Source: Algoriphagus aquimarinus
GTDB lineage: Bacteria > Bacteroidota > Bacteroidia > Cytophagales > Cyclobacteriaceae
Assembly: GCF_900112005.1 (NCBI RefSeq)
Contig: NZ_FOKK01000003.1
Location: 248,001-312,000, forward strand
Direction of reading: 5' to 3'
Length of the DNA: 64,000 nt
In this document: in pieces, positions 43,023 through 52,779 of the stretch
Numbering within the stretch: the first letter of the stretch is position 1
Layout: every line of letters begins with the position of its first letter
The notes under the pieces: model-generated
Told to the model about the DNA's origin: nothing
Databases searched by the model: none
What the model saw: only the letters and a program-made list of their open reading frames with translations
Made by a program: the position numbers and the translations under genes

Positions 43023-43469
43023 TTAACTGTAAACACCATGCTCGATTCTTCCTAGAACGTCCCTCACTTTGGATATTCCACCAGGAATTTCAATTAATTC
43101 CTGAGGTTCAATATCTCCCAAGGAGGTGTTTGGAAGGTGTAGCCATTTAAAGAAATTTTCTTTGCTTTCAAAAACTTCGATTCCATACAAGAACAAATCC
43201 GCAGCCTCAAGTAATTGAACTGAGCTATTCCTTTTTAGGTCCTGCTTTGACCTTAATAATCGATACAGCGTTGGTTCTGATAAGTTTAATAGGGTAGCGG
43301 TGAAATTTTTGGAGAGATTAAAATAATCACTGAAGTGAATAACTGCATCAGAATTTATGCCTTTGGTCGCAAGTGTAATGAAGTCAAAAGGACTGTCCAC
43401 TCTCTCCGTTAGATTTTCTCTACCCAAAACCTCATTTAATTTCTGGTATCTATCAATTGTCTTTCCCAT
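43023..43469 (-). CDS. Xre/MbcA/ParS-type antitoxin
   Basis: A 148-residue antitoxin with an Xre-like helix-turn-helix N-terminal part (about residues 40-80, FSDYFNLSKNFTATLLNLSEPTLYRLL) and a C-terminal MbcA/ParS toxin-binding region (FLYGIEVFESKENFFKWLHLPNTSLG, then GISKVRDVLGRIEHGVYS). It is the first gene of the pair. A perfect palindrome begins only 6 bp upstream of its start, consistent with autorepression by the antitoxin or the complex. Confidence 0.93.
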   Translation of the reverse strand: MGKTIDRYQKLNEVLGRENLTERVDSPFDFITLATKGINSDAVIHFSDYFNLSKNFTATLLNLSEPTLYRLLRSKQDLKRNSSVQLLEAADLFLYGIEVFESKENFFKWLHLPNTSLGDIEPQELIEIPGGISKVRDVLGRIEHGVYS

Positions 43470-43475
43470 GTTGTG

Positions 43476-43503
43476 TCATATGATAAAATAATTTATCATA
43501 TGA
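43476..43503. promoter_or_regulatory. Perfect 12-bp palindromic operator for RES-Xre
   Basis: Arms TCATATGATAAA (43476-43487) and TTTATCATATGA (43492-43503), spacer ATAA. It overlaps the expected promoter and leader of the antitoxin gene (ATG at 43469), so binding should block transcription. The role is inferred from symmetry and position. Confidence 0.8.
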
Positions 43504-43737
43504 ACGAATATGCAACATTTATGTTGAAAAATAAAAACCATTGGAGGGTCTTTATTTCTTTGGTCTTAGAAAATTAGACGTTGTTGAGGTTTGATATTCA
43601 ATTGATTATATCTGTTGGTTGAAATAGGGTATCTGTGCTAACCGAGTTCTTTTTCAAACTGAATCATTTTCACTCTCTTTTAGTTATCTCAACTGTGCTC
43701 CATCCAGGTCACCAATTCGTGAATTTCATAAACTCAG

Positions 43738-43769
43738 TTTGGGATTGGGACGGCACAAAAGTATCTTTA
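43738..43769 (+). promoter_or_regulatory. Bacteroidota-type promoter of aguB
   Basis: TTTG (43738-43741), 20-bp spacer, TATCTTTA (43762-43769), close to the -33 TTTG / -7 TAnnTTTG consensus, with 26 bp between the -7 box and the GTG start at 43796. Confidence 0.55.
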
Positions 43770-43795
43770 CACCTCATTCATCAAAATGATCTATT

Positions 43796-44671
43796 GTGGC
43801 AAATAAAACTGTAAAAGTTGGCTTAGTCCAGTTGGGTTGCTCTTCTGATGTAGCCGAAAATATGACGAAAACCATCGCTGGTGTTCGTGACGCTGCTGCC
43901 AAGGGCGCACAGGTTGTAGTTTTGCAGGAGCTTTTCCGCTCTCTGTACTTCTGCGACGTGGAAGATTACGAAAATTTTAAATTGGCCGAGGCTATTCCTG
44001 GCCCATCCACTGATACACTTGGCGAGCTCGCCAAAGAACTTGGTGTGGTGATCGTGGCTTCTCTTTTTGAGAAAAGAGCCGAAGGTCTATACCATAATAC
44101 CACTGCTGTTTTGGATGCGGATGGAGCCTATTTGGGCAAATACAGAAAAATGCATATCCCAGATGACCCTGGGTATTACGAGAAATTCTACTTCACACCA
44201 GGTGATTTGGGATACAAAGTATTCCCTACCAGATTCGGTAAGATCGGCGTGTTGATCTGCTGGGATCAGTGGTATCCGGAAGCTGCACGAATCACGGCAT
44301 TGAAAGGAGCGGATTTCTTGGTGTATCCTACAGCTATCGGTTGGCACAAGGATCAGGACGGACTTACTAACGAAGAACAATACGGCGCTTGGCAGACGAT
44401 TCAGCGTTCCCATGCTGTTGCAAATGGTATTCCTGTAGTTTCTGTAAATAGAATTGGTATCGAAGGTGATATGAAATTCTGGGGCGGTTCTTTTGTCTCC
44501 AATCCTTTTGGAAGAGTGTTATTCAAAGCTTCTCATGACGAGGAACAAGTACATGTAGAAGAACTTGATTTTGCTGGATCTGACCGATACAGAACGCACT
44601 GGCCTTTCTTGAGAGACCGAAGAATTGATTCTTATCAGCCGATCACCAAGCGATACTTGGACGAAGAATAA
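43796..44671 (+). CDS. aguB: N-carbamoylputrescine amidase
   Basis: A 291-residue nitrilase-superfamily enzyme that converts N-carbamoylputrescine to putrescine, CO2 and ammonia. The catalytic triad is visible: Glu45 (VVVLQELF), Lys118 (KYRKMHIP) and Cys155 (GVLICWDQWYPEAAR). Full-length similarity, including AIGWHKDQ and the C-terminal RDRRIDSYQPITKRY, fits AguB. The start is a GTG, because an in-frame TGA lies just upstream and the next internal ATG would remove the first beta-strand. The aguA gene starts in the overlapping TAATG, so the two are coupled for agmatine-to-putrescine conversion. Confidence 0.95.
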   Translation: MANKTVKVGLVQLGCSSDVAENMTKTIAGVRDAAAKGAQVVVLQELFRSLYFCDVEDYENFKLAEAIPGPSTDTLGELAKELGVVIVASLFEKRAEGLYHNTTAVLDADGAYLGKYRKMHIPDDPGYYEKFYFTPGDLGYKVFPTRFGKIGVLICWDQWYPEAARITALKGADFLVYPTAIGWHKDQDGLTNEEQYGAWQTIQRSHAVANGIPVVSVNRIGIEGDMKFWGGSFVSNPFGRVLFKASHDEEQVHVEELDFAGSDRYRTHWPFLRDRRIDSYQPITKRYLDEE

Positions 44672-45750
44672 TGAGTATGACAGACATCTTTGCTTTAGCC
44701 AATTCGGGTGAGAAGACACCAGCCGAATTAGGCTATTATTTCCCTGCGGAATTTGCCCCACATACAGCTACTTGGTTGAGTTGGCCTCATAAAGAGGAAT
44801 CTTGGCCTGGGAAACTTGACAGCGTTTACGCTCCGTATTCTGAGTTTATCAAATATGTGGCACTAGGCGAAATCGTCAATATCAATGTCGCTGATGAGGC
44901 GATGAAGGCTTTTGCTTTGGTACATCTAGAAAAAGCAGGAGTGAAATTGGCGAATATCCGTTTTCACTTTTTCCCAACAAATGACGCTTGGTGTAGAGAC
45001 CATGGGCCTGCTTTTCTGATCAATCCAGATGCGGATGTGAAGAAGGTCTTGGTGAAATGGGATTACAATGCCTGGGGAAATAAATATCCTCCTCATGATC
45101 TGGATAATCAGATTCCGATCAAAATCGCTGCTGAATTGGGTATTCCTTGCTTCAAACCTGGGATCGTCATGGAAGGTGGTTCGGTGGAATTTAATGGAAA
45201 AGGAACGCTTTTGACTTCAGAAGCTTGTTTGCTTAATGAAAATAGAAATCCACATCTCAACCAAGATCAGATCGAACGTTTCCTTCAGGATTTTTACGGA
45301 GTGAATCAGATCCTTTGGGTAGGAGATGGTATCATTGGGGATGACACCGACGGACATATCGATGACATCACTCGCTTTGTCAATGAGGATACCGTGGTGA
45401 CTGTCGTGGAAGAAAATAAATCAGACGAGAACCATGCCTTACTTCAGGAGAATCTGGAGAGACTGCACAAGATGCGCTTGGCAAATGGAAAGCAATTGAA
45501 TGTGGTAGAACTTCCCATGCCGGATCCGGTGATTTGGGATGATCAGAGACTTCCTGCTTCTTATGCCAATTTCTACATTGCTAATCATGCCGTTGTAGTT
45601 CCGACTTTCAGGGATAAAAAAGATCAACAAGCGCTGGATATTATTTCGGACTGTTTTCCAGACAGAAAAGTCGTGGGAGTGGATTCCAAAGATATCATCT
45701 GGGGTTTGGGCAGTTTTCACTGCTTGAGTCAGCAGGAACCGGAGGTGTAG
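44671..45750 (+). CDS. aguA: Agmatine deiminase
   Basis: A 359-residue peptidyl-arginine-deiminase-like enzyme that hydrolyses agmatine to N-carbamoylputrescine. Landmarks are TWLSWPHKEESWPG near the N-terminus, WCRDHGPAF, the GGSVEFNGKG loop, DGHIDDITRF and the catalytic cysteine Cys351 in LGSFHCLSQQEP. Its ATG shares one base with the aguB stop. Putrescine from this route may supply polyamines for growth or stress. Confidence 0.95.
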   Translation: MSMTDIFALANSGEKTPAELGYYFPAEFAPHTATWLSWPHKEESWPGKLDSVYAPYSEFIKYVALGEIVNINVADEAMKAFALVHLEKAGVKLANIRFHFFPTNDAWCRDHGPAFLINPDADVKKVLVKWDYNAWGNKYPPHDLDNQIPIKIAAELGIPCFKPGIVMEGGSVEFNGKGTLLTSEACLLNENRNPHLNQDQIERFLQDFYGVNQILWVGDGIIGDDTDGHIDDITRFVNEDTVVTVVEENKSDENHALLQENLERLHKMRLANGKQLNVVELPMPDPVIWDDQRLPASYANFYIANHAVVVPTFRDKKDQQALDIISDCFPDRKVVGVDSKDIIWGLGSFHCLSQQEPEV

Positions 45751-45864
45751 CGTCATTGCGAGCGAAGCGCGGCAATCCAGTTGATTCTATAAGATTGCTT
45801 CGTCGTACCTCCTCGCAATGACGTCCCGTTTCAGGAGATTGCTTCGTCGTTCCTCCTCGCAAGG
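45751..45864. repeat. REP-like palindromes after aguA
   Basis: CGTCATTGCGAG (45751-45762) and CTCGCAATGACG (45812-45823) are perfect 12-bp inverted arms starting right after the aguA stop, with internal GATTGCTTCGTCG segments. A further partial reverse copy follows (to about 45864). It is the left-hand repeat block of the GIY-YIG gene. Confidence 0.85.
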
Positions 45865-45890
45865 AATAAAATCTAGTTTTTTAACCTTAT

Positions 45891-46196
45891 ATGTTTATGG
45901 AAAAAGGTAATGCCATTTATATCATGACAAATGCTAGGAAAACTGTTTTATATACTGGCGTAACCAATAATCTCTCCCGAAGAGTCTATGAACATAAAAG
46001 TGGTCTAAATTCAACTTCTTTTACTTTCAAATACAACTTGAAGAAACTTGTTTATTTTGAGTCTTTTCACACAATTGATGAGGCTATTTTAAGGGAAAAG
46101 CAAATCAAAGGTGGAAGTAGAAAAAAGAAGGTAGACTTGATTAATTCTATAAATCCAGAATGGAAGGATTTGTGGGAGGAGATAGAGAAATGGTGA
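45891..46196 (+). CDS. Single-domain GIY-YIG nuclease
   Basis: A 101-residue protein covering one GIY-YIG domain: IYIMTNARKTVLYTGVTNNLSRRVYEHKSG includes the tyrosine pair, the catalytic Arg (RRVYEH) and the HKSG turn; ILREKQIKG is the conserved C-terminal helix segment. There is no second domain, so it resembles the small UPF0213-type proteins rather than UvrC. A second ATG at 45897 is possible. The gene lies between blocks of REP-like palindromes and has no other operon partner. Nuclease activity is the family's; the target is unknown. Confidence 0.9.
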   Translation: MFMEKGNAIYIMTNARKTVLYTGVTNNLSRRVYEHKSGLNSTSFTFKYNLKKLVYFESFHTIDEAILREKQIKGGSRKKKVDLINSINPEWKDLWEEIEKW

Positions 46197-46199
46197 AGC

Positions 46200-46331
46200 C
46201 TACGTCATTGCTAGGAACGAAGCAATCTCGTTTTAGAATATATCAGTTTTTCGTCATTGGTAGCGACGCAGGAACGAAGCAATCTTGGTAACACAACGAG
46301 ATTGCTTCGTCGTTTCTCCTCGCAATGACGT
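46200..46331. repeat. REP-like palindromes before the esterase gene
   Basis: Two forward units (ACGTCATTGC near 46202 and CGTCATTGG near 46252, each followed by GGAACGAAGCAATCT) and one reverse unit (CGAGATTGCTTCG at 46297 to CTCGCAATGACGT at 46331). Same family as the block at 45751, so the GIY-YIG gene is framed on both sides. Confidence 0.85.
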
Positions 46332-46389
46332 TAGCTTTAGAGCAATCCGAATTCATGATTTTCTACGTTTCTAAAGAAAACCACCAACT

Positions 46390-47235
46390 ATGCTTCGAAT
46401 ATTCCTAGCCCTTATTTTTACTTTTTTGATAAGCTCCTGTGCTTTTCAAACCCTAAACAGAACCAAAGACATCAACTACATTTCTGCCACTACTCAGGAG
46501 GATTTGCCCAATAAGAATCTGGATGTATACGCTCCTAAGAAAGCTGATAACTTACCTGTGTTGGTTTTTTTCTACGGAGGAAGTTGGAAGTCGGGTAACA
46601 AGGAGATGTATCACTTTCTTGGAAATAGATTGGCTAGGAGAGATGTGATCGTTGTGGTTGCTGATTATCCATTGTCCCCTGATTATGAGATTCCAGCAAT
46701 GCAAGCTTCTGCTTTGGCAGCTGTGAATTGGACCAAGGACAATATTGAAAGTTATGGTGGCAATCCTGATCAGATTTTTGTTTCGGGGCATTCTGCTGGA
46801 GGACATCTGGCCTCATTGATTGCTGTGAAAGAGGATGAATTGAAATCTTCAGAGAATGGAAAGAAGTTGGCCGGTTCTATTCTCATAGACGCTGCAGGAT
46901 TGGATATGTATGGGTATCTGCAGGAAACGAGTGAGGGAGAAGGCAAAAAGTATTTAAATGCTTTTACGGATGATCCTGCGGTTTGGAAGGAATTTTCTTC
47001 GATGTATTTTTTGAATGATAATTTGTCGCCAATGCTGATTTTGGAAGGCGAGCGCACATATCCTAGCATTCAAGATAGTAGAGAACGATTCATGAAGCGT
47101 ATTGAAGAAAAAGGAATCGAAAATGTGACTGTTAAAATTTATCCTAAGAAAAAACATATTCCAATGATCACTCAGTTTCTATGGACTGGAGGTAGAGTAT
47201 ATAAGGATGTGCTGGGGTTTATTGAAGAGAATTGA
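46390..47235 (+). CDS. Alpha/beta-hydrolase lipoprotein (esterase-like)
   Basis: A 281-residue hydrolase with a lipoprotein signal (LALIFTFLISSC; acyl-Cys17). The oxyanion segment is FFYGGSW (FYGG in place of HGGG), and the nucleophile elbow is GHSAGG. The catalytic Asp and His are expected in the C-terminal third (SMYFLNDNLSP and KKKHIPMI). It resembles hormone-sensitive-lipase-type esterases of outer-membrane or periplasmic location. Substrate unknown; no operon partner on this strand. Confidence 0.88.
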   Translation: MLRIFLALIFTFLISSCAFQTLNRTKDINYISATTQEDLPNKNLDVYAPKKADNLPVLVFFYGGSWKSGNKEMYHFLGNRLARRDVIVVVADYPLSPDYEIPAMQASALAAVNWTKDNIESYGGNPDQIFVSGHSAGGHLASLIAVKEDELKSSENGKKLAGSILIDAAGLDMYGYLQETSEGEGKKYLNAFTDDPAVWKEFSSMYFLNDNLSPMLILEGERTYPSIQDSRERFMKRIEEKGIENVTVKIYPKKKHIPMITQFLWTGGRVYKDVLGFIEEN

Positions 47236-47246
47236 ATTTTTAAATC

Positions 47247-47666
47247 TTACTTCACCAAACGATCAATCAATTCCTCAGGAGTAATTACAGGAAGGTAAGG
47301 TTTTGAGAGTTTGAGGAAATCACGGTCTGATGTGACGATAGCATCCATGTGGTGATCATGTGCAATTTGATATAAAATAGCATCTTCAATATCAGCAAAA
47401 TTCATTGCCAAAGCATTCTGAACATGACTTTTTTTGCCCTCTAAAAATTCAAAATTAGGAATCATGTTAATTAATATTTCAGCTGTTTTTTCATAATCTA
47501 AAAGCTTCAGCAAAATGTAAGCACATGTTTGCACAACTCCTGTTGTAATGAAACCTTGAATCTTCCCCGTTGATAGGTGATTTAGTAATACCGAAAATTT
47601 CTCTGGATCAGAAGTCCTTTTAATAGTAATATCAAGAAGTACGTTAACATCAAAAAAGATCTTCAT
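47247..47666 (-). CDS. PIN-domain toxin
   Basis: A 139-residue PIN ribonuclease from the ATG at 47666; the longer reading frame to 47732 starts inside the antitoxin gene. Acidic residues are at D7 in KIFFDVNVLLD, Glu/Asp in NFADIEDAILYQIA, and D in AIVTSDRDFL, the usual metal-binding set. It overlaps the end of the upstream antitoxin gene by 17 bp. PIN toxins cleave RNA, often tRNA; target unknown here. Confidence 0.9.
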   Translation of the reverse strand: MKIFFDVNVLLDITIKRTSDPEKFSVLLNHLSTGKIQGFITTGVVQTCAYILLKLLDYEKTAEILINMIPNFEFLEGKKSHVQNALAMNFADIEDAILYQIAHDHHMDAIVTSDRDFLKLSKPYLPVITPEELIDRLVK

Positions 47667-47916
47667 AGCCCATTTTTTTTGCTTTGGCTTTATAATAATC
47701 TTCTTTGTAATCGTAATTGTCAGGAATATCAAATTTCGGCAAAGATTTCATGTATTCCACCAAGCTCATTCCATTTTTCAATTTTGGCCTTGGTTTGATT
47801 AGTGCTTCGAAATGCTCTTCTACTAGACTTGAAATACTCGTATCATTCTGATCCGCATAAGTTTTGATCTTATCCAGCAGATTTTCTTCTATGGTGATAT
47901 TGAGCCTCTTCTTCAT
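47650..47916 (-). CDS. DUF6364-type ribbon-helix-helix antitoxin
   Basis: An 88-residue protein with an N-terminal ribbon-helix-helix (KRLNITIEENLLDKIKTYADQNDTSISSLVEEHF) and a charged flexible C-terminus (YKEDYYKAKAKKMGYEDLF) that should bind the PIN toxin. Dimers of such proteins bind DNA dyads; a matching one lies just upstream at 47923-47950. The pair is a typical type II toxin-antitoxin operon. Confidence 0.88.
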   Translation of the reverse strand: MKKRLNITIEENLLDKIKTYADQNDTSISSLVEEHFEALIKPRPKLKNGMSLVEYMKSLPKFDIPDNYDYKEDYYKAKAKKMGYEDLF

Positions 47917-47922
47917 GATTCA

Positions 47923-47950
47923 ATGCGTATGATTGTAAATATATACGCAT
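47923..47950. promoter_or_regulatory. Dyad operator for the PIN toxin-antitoxin operon
   Basis: ATGCGTAT (47923-47930) and ATACGCAT (47943-47950), 12-bp spacer, 7 bp upstream of the antitoxin start. Suits a ribbon-helix-helix autorepressor. Confidence 0.7.
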
Positions 47951-48042
47951 GAATATATGATATGGTTCTTAACTTATTGATAGGCAAGAATCTAAAATTT
48001 GAATAATTTTTCAATTTTAGAATATTTTAATCTTCCAATACT

Positions 48043-50562
48043 TTAAGAAGGATCTACATCCACCACAAACCTCACGGAGCGAAACTCAGGTCTTGATTTG
48101 AGCTCTTCAGTGATTTTCCAGAGGTGTTCTTTGAAAATTACCGGAGTATTTCCTGAGCGATCTAATTTGATCAAACTCTCAAACTGATACTGATTCTTTA
48201 TTCTGGCGATGATACCTTTTTCTGGGCCCAGCACGATTTTCTTGATAGGAATCTCCGCCATGCCGTGATGTAAATTTAGCGCAGCTTTTTCTGCGACTTT
48301 AAAGTCTGTGTGACGTGTCGTGATCTTTACCAGTTTTACAAAAGGCGGGTAATAAAACTTCTTTCTATCGTGAATTTCATGGTTGAAAAACTCAAAATAA
48401 TCACCCTTGATCACCTGAGCATAAATCTGTGTTTCTGGGTCCCTGGTTTGCACGATGACCTGTCCCTGAACTTCCCTTCGTCCTGCTCGACCTGCGACTT
48501 GGGTGATTTGCTGAAAGGCTCTTTCTCCTGCACGGAAATCAGGGAAATTCAAAATACGATCTCCATCCCAAATCCCGACTACAGTTACTCTTCCAAAATC
48601 CAACCCCTTGGTAATCATCTGAGTTCCGACCAGAATATCCAGATTTCCAGATCCAAATTCATCCAGTAAGCGCTGATAGCCATGCTTGTTTCTGGTCGTG
48701 TCCAAATCCATTCTGCCAATTCTGGCTTCAGGAAAAAGTAAACTTAAAGACTCCTCAATCCGCTCAGTTCCCATGCCCATGGTAGTCAAATGAGTACTCC
48801 CACAAGCAGGGCAGGCGCTAGGTGTTTTCTCTTTGTACCCGCAATAGTGGCAGCGGAGTTCTTCGGAGAATTGATGGTAAGTCAAGCTCACGTCGCACTG
48901 CACGCATTGCCCTGTCCAGCCGCAATCCTCACATTGTATATATGGTGAATACCCTCGACGGTTTTGAAAAATCAAGACTTGCTCTTGCTTTGCCAGAGCC
49001 TCCTGGATTCGCTCGCGCAAAATGCGTGTGGTGTCTAGCTTGAGTAAGTTCTTTCGCTTATCTGCTGCCAAATCCGCCAAGTGGAATTGAGGCATGCTGG
49101 CATTGCCAAATCGATTAGTCAATTCTACGTAACCAAATTTGCCTTGTGTAGCATTGAAGTAGGACTCGAATGAAGGAGTCGCTGATCCCAAAAGCGTTCT
49201 TGCCTGATGAAAATAAGCAAGCATAATCGCAGAATCTCTTGCCTGAAATCTTGGTGCTGGGTCAAACTGCTTGTAGCTAGATTCGTGCTCCTCATCTACT
49301 ATAATCAACCCTAAACTATCAAAAGGCAAGAAAATAGATGATCTCACGCCAACCACAAAGGAGAATCGGCCGCTTAATACGCCATTCCAAACTTCCACGC
49401 GCTCGTTGTCTGAATACTTGGAATGATACACGCCCATTTTGCTTCCAAACACTTTTTTCAGGCGCGTCACAATCTGGGTAGTGAGCGCGATTTCAGGTAA
49501 AAGAAGCAGAACCTGAGAACCACTTTCCAATACTTCCATGATCATCTGGATGTATATTTCCGTCTTACCGCTGCCGGTTACACCATGTAATAGGACGGAT
49601 TGCTTGCTTTCAAATTGATGCTTGATTTCCTCGAAAGCAGATTGCTGGCTAGTAGAAAGAACGGCTGGTTCGGATTCTGCCTCTTCTTCAGCAAGCCTGT
49701 TTACGACTACTTTGAATGATTCGAAAATCCCGTTTTTGATCAGCGTCTTTAGTGAGCTTTCAGAATCTCCCTCTTCCAGCAAAGTTGCCTTGTCTAATCC
49801 TTTTTCGTTGGACTTTGGTTTTTGAAGAAAAGGAACATCTCTCAAGTATTTTAATAGAATGGATTCCTGCTTTGCTTTGCCTGCTAAAGCCTCGAAAACT
49901 TCCTGCAATGCACTTTTACTTTCAGCAATCGGAGGAGTCAAACGAACTCTGGTCTCTACTTTTGGGGTGTATTTTTCTTGAAGACGCTCAAAAATCAGGA
50001 TCGCTTCTTTCTTGACAAGGCTCTTGAGAATTGGGTGAATACTTTTGATCGAAAGTACTTTTTCGCAGTCTTCATAGGATAACTCAGGCTTGGAGTCCAA
50101 AGCGTCTAAGATCATGATCTCACGATCATCCAATGGAAATTTGCTCGTTTCTCGATCGTAATTTGGATTGAGCTGAACTTTGCTTTCGCTGCTCAATCTT
50201 AATCCGGAAGGCAAAGCTGCATGCATGACTTCCCCAATGTGACAGAAATAGTATTCTGCCATCCAAACCCAAAATCGAATTTGTAGTGGATTGACGCTAG
50301 GTGTATCATCCAAAACTTCCAGAATTGGCTTGGCCTGATACGCCTGCGGAGGTTTATTGTGTACTTTTCCTATGATTCCAGTTAGTACTTTTTTCTTCCC
50401 AAACGGCACAATCACACGAGCGCCAAGATTTATCTCGGGCTGCATGGTATGTGGAATGCTATAAGTAAACATCCTCGGGATCGGAACGGGCAGGATGATA
50501 TCTGCGAAATTATTTCCGCTTTCGGGTGGGTACAAATCTTGATCTCCAAACAGGTTTTCCAA
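48043..50562 (-). CDS. priA: Primosomal protein N' (replication-restart helicase)
   Basis: An 839-residue PriA. The N-terminal 3'-DNA-binding domain (FADIILPVPIPRMFTYSIP) is followed by the helicase: Walker A GVTGSGKTEIY near residue 330, DEEH box (IIVDEEHESSYK), and the zinc-binding cysteine set CEDCGWTGQCVQCD with CHYCGYKEKTPSACPACGS. Helicase motif segments QVAGRAGR near the C-terminus are intact. No ATG precedes the conserved N-terminus: the frame opens just after the YyaL stop (TGA, TCC, TTG) and the likely start is the TTG at 50562 or another TTG at 50535. Confidence 0.97.
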   Translation of the reverse strand: MENLFGDQDLYPPESGNNFADIILPVPIPRMFTYSIPHTMQPEINLGARVIVPFGKKKVLTGIIGKVHNKPPQAYQAKPILEVLDDTPSVNPLQIRFWVWMAEYYFCHIGEVMHAALPSGLRLSSESKVQLNPNYDRETSKFPLDDREIMILDALDSKPELSYEDCEKVLSIKSIHPILKSLVKKEAILIFERLQEKYTPKVETRVRLTPPIAESKSALQEVFEALAGKAKQESILLKYLRDVPFLQKPKSNEKGLDKATLLEEGDSESSLKTLIKNGIFESFKVVVNRLAEEEAESEPAVLSTSQQSAFEEIKHQFESKQSVLLHGVTGSGKTEIYIQMIMEVLESGSQVLLLLPEIALTTQIVTRLKKVFGSKMGVYHSKYSDNERVEVWNGVLSGRFSFVVGVRSSIFLPFDSLGLIIVDEEHESSYKQFDPAPRFQARDSAIMLAYFHQARTLLGSATPSFESYFNATQGKFGYVELTNRFGNASMPQFHLADLAADKRKNLLKLDTTRILRERIQEALAKQEQVLIFQNRRGYSPYIQCEDCGWTGQCVQCDVSLTYHQFSEELRCHYCGYKEKTPSACPACGSTHLTTMGMGTERIEESLSLLFPEARIGRMDLDTTRNKHGYQRLLDEFGSGNLDILVGTQMITKGLDFGRVTVVGIWDGDRILNFPDFRAGERAFQQITQVAGRAGRREVQGQVIVQTRDPETQIYAQVIKGDYFEFFNHEIHDRKKFYYPPFVKLVKITTRHTDFKVAEKAALNLHHGMAEIPIKKIVLGPEKGIIARIKNQYQFESLIKLDRSGNTPVIFKEHLWKITEELKSRPEFRSVRFVVDVDPS

Positions 50563-50565
50563 GGA

Positions 50566-52602
<2,037 letters not shown>

Positions 52603-52639
52603 TTCTAGTTTTGAAAAGTTAAAGGTTAAAAGCTGAAAA

Positions 52640-52664
52640 TTGTCACCCTGAGCGAAGTCGAAGG
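52640..52664. repeat. Dispersed repeat TTGTCACCCTGAGCGAAGTCGAAGG-type
   Basis: Same 25-base unit as at 28845-28869 with one mismatch. It lies between the GSCFA and YyaL genes and explains the repeat-coded, low-complexity amino acids (PFDFAQGDN) in the rejected N-terminal extension. Confidence 0.7.
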
Positions 52665-52779
52665 GTTGTAAAGTTTGGAGGTGGAAGGCGATGGTTTGAG
52701 TTAGAAAATGTTGAGGTTGTAAAATTATATTAACACTGAGTTTCTCCTCGTCAATCGTATTTCGCAATTCGTAAATAAA

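Noticed and set aside
45751..46331. REPtron-type RAYT transposon
   Set aside because: The gene between the palindromes is a GIY-YIG protein, not a Y1 transposase, so it cannot be called RAYT.
42568..47916. Defence island based on two toxin-antitoxin pairs
   Set aside because: No restriction, CBASS, retron, Abi or CRISPR genes lie between; the other genes are metabolic. Two TA pairs alone do not make an island.
47951..48042. Terminator after priA near 47990-48020 (CTAAAATTTGAA with TTCAATTTTAG)
   Set aside because: The stem is AT-only with a bulge, so it is too weak to call as a terminator without folding energy.
52603..52767. N-terminal extension of YyaL
   Set aside because: Includes the dispersed repeat translated as PFDFAQGDN and has no similarity to the family; start at 52602 fits.
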